Below, piece after piece: positions 7,279 to 8,629 of a stretch of 8,629 nucleotides of DNA. The position numbers were made by a program, and so were the translations under genes. The stretch covers positions 1 through 8,629 of the forward strand of contig JAMCRM010000238.1 of assembly GCA_023380575.1 (NCBI GenBank). Reading direction: 5' to 3'. Position 1 is the stretch's first letter, and each line of letters opens with the position of its first letter. The stretch is from Acidobacteriota bacterium (GTDB lineage: Bacteria > Acidobacteriota > Terriglobia > Bryobacterales > Bryobacteraceae). The notes below the pieces were generated by a model. The model saw only the letters and a list, made by a program, of their open reading frames with translations. It was not told the origin of the DNA and searched no databases.

Positions 7279-8598
7279 TCAGGAAGCCGCCATCTCCTTC
7301 GGGTCCCAGTGGCACATGCGGCGCTCGAAATAACTCACGTTGCTGAGCAGCGCCGGGCCGGCCGCGCGCAACCCGAATACCGCGTCCTCCACCGACGGCT
7401 TGTTGCCCCGGATGGACGCGTAGAACTGCCGGTGGTGCTCCGCGTGGGCGTCCTGCCGGATCGGAAACCGGGTCTCCCGGCTGGCAATCACATTGGCCGG
7501 CGTGGCCGGCTTCGCAGGGTATTTCTTGCGGTACTGGCGCATGAATTCCTCCTGCACCGCCTTGGGAAACGTGCCGATGGTGAAGCCCGGCGCGGTCTCG
7601 TCCGGCGAGTTCTGGAGCGTGATGCCGGTCATGCTGGTGGTCATGATCCCCTCGCTGCCGGTGAAGCGGAAACCGAACTGCTCCTCCGCCAGCCCGGATT
7701 TGAAATTCACCCGCAGCGCCAGCGTGAACTCCGGGTGGGCGTCGGTTTTGGGATAGTCCAGCAGAGCCATCATCACATCGGGCACGTCGCGCCCGTCTTT
7801 CCAGTAGCGCAGCCCGCCGGTGGCCATTACCCGCACCGGGCCGATGGAGCCGGTGACGAAGTGCAGCCCGGAAAGCAGGTGGACGAACAGGTCGCCCGCC
7901 ACGCCCGTGCCGTAATCGCGGTAGTTGCGCCAGCGGAAAAGCCGTATGGGCTCGAAGGGCCGCTTGGGCGCGCTGCCCAGGAACCGGTCCCAGTCGATAT
8001 TGGCGGGCGAAGCGTCGGGCGGCAGCGAATACTGCCACGCGCCGATGGCGGTGTTGCGGTCGAGCCAGCCCTCCACCATGTTCAGCGTGCCGATGGTCCC
8101 GCTGCGGTAGAGTTCCCGCGCCTTGCCATAGACCAGCGAGCTGACGTACTGGCTGCCCACCTGGAACACGCGGTCGCGGCGTTCGGCGGCAGCCGCCACC
8201 ACCGCCTTGCCGTCCTCCGCTTTCTGGACCATCGGCTTCTCGCAGTAGACGTGTTTGCCCGCGCGCAGCGCTTCCACCGTGATGGGTGCGTGCCAGTGGT
8301 CCGGAGTGGCGATGATCACCGCATCCACGTCCTTGCGCGCCAGGACCTCGCGGTAGTCGCGGGTGGTGAAGATTCCTGCTCCCCAGATTTCTCTGGCGCG
8401 AGTCAGCCGGCCGTCATAGATATCGCAGACGCCCGCCAGTTCGACGCCTGGGACGGCGATCGCATATCGCGTATCGCCGCTCCCCATGCCACCGACCCCG
8501 ATGGTCGCAATGCGGATGCGGTCGTTGGCCGCCATGGCGCGTGGGGCCACGCCGGCCGCGGCTGAAAACTCCAGGAAATCCCGTCTGGTCGCTCGCAT
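7279..8598 (-). CDS. Tat-exported Gfo/Idh/MocA family oxidoreductase
   Basis: An NAD(P)-dependent dehydrogenase-like protein of 439 residues, probably acting on a sugar or cyclitol derivative. The Rossmann motif GVGGMG is at 34-39, and Asp59 ends the second strand, favouring NAD. HWH is at 101-103 and the family's catalytic EKP at 120-122. D236-x3-H240 sits in the segment that supplies the second catalytic group. The N-terminus carries a twin-arginine signal TRRDFLEF (4-11) with an AMA-A cleavage-like site near 23, so export with bound cofactor is likely. The hydrophobic part is short and broken by Pro19-Arg20, which is odd. I chose the ATG at 8598 because it puts the RR motif near the terminus; a GTG at 8625 would add nine residues and neither start has a strong ribosome site. 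It converges on the permease gene across 37 bp. Some relatives are GH109 glycosidases; I cannot assign the substrate. Confidence 0.9.
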   Translation of the reverse strand: MRATRRDFLEFSAAAGVAPRAMAANDRIRIATIGVGGMGSGDTRYAIAVPGVELAGVCDIYDGRLTRAREIWGAGIFTTRDYREVLARKDVDAVIIATPDHWHAPITVEALRAGKHVYCEKPMVQKAEDGKAVVAAAAERRDRVFQVGSQYVSSLVYGKARELYRSGTIGTLNMVEGWLDRNTAIGAWQYSLPPDASPANIDWDRFLGSAPKRPFEPIRLFRWRNYRDYGTGVAGDLFVHLLSGLHFVTGSIGPVRVMATGGLRYWKDGRDVPDVMMALLDYPKTDAHPEFTLALRVNFKSGLAEEQFGFRFTGSEGIMTTSMTGITLQNSPDETAPGFTIGTFPKAVQEEFMRQYRKKYPAKPATPANVIASRETRFPIRQDAHAEHHRQFYASIRGNKPSVEDAVFGLRAAGPALLSNVSYFERRMCHWDPKEMAAS

Positions 8599-8629
8599 TT
8601 CTCTATTGCGCACACGCCGCGCCACTGCG

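Overview
The window looks like chromosomal DNA of a GC-rich, free-living bacterium. I suspect an acidobacterium of the Solibacter/Bryobacter type. The hints are a Tat-tagged Gfo/Idh/MocA oxidoreductase, a lone MacB-type permease beside an exported TPR protein, and high-GC codon use. This assignment is inference from gene style only; no rRNA or other marker gene is present.

Left part (1-3562, minus strand): argF, argG and argH form a compact operon covering the last three steps from ornithine to arginine. argF and argG are 8 nt apart, and argG and argH overlap by 4 nt (ATGA). argH is open to the left edge and lacks its stop codon. The first 57 bases are an exact inverted copy of an internal piece of argF (3152-3208) and replace the expected argH 3' end. 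I read this as a probable assembly or template-switch artefact unless reads show otherwise.

Control region (3563-3714): a divergent intergenic region. The argF side has a good sigma70-type promoter (TTGACG, 17 bp, TAAATA). Two ARG boxes lie over its -10 and start site, one matching the Escherichia coli consensus, so the operon is predicted to be ArgR-repressed by arginine. The other side has a separate promoter for the next gene, with a perfect 8+1+8 palindrome across its -10.

Middle (3715-5153): a single fic gene encodes a Fic-domain AMP transferase with an N-terminal self-inhibitory motif and a probable C-terminal winged helix. Its GC content (about 50%) is well below its neighbours (60-72% in rows I counted), which suggests acquired DNA. 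About 280 bp of unassigned sequence follows.

Right part (5154-8629): an exported TPR-repeat protein and a MacB/FtsX-type ABC permease lie in tandem on the plus strand. Convergent to them is a Tat-exported Gfo/Idh/MocA dehydrogenase whose start lies near the right edge.

I found no RNA gene, CRISPR array, insertion sequence or convincing terminator. No clearly new multi-gene system is visible. The observations most worth checking are the palindrome-controlled foreign fic gene and the inverted argF copy at the left edge.
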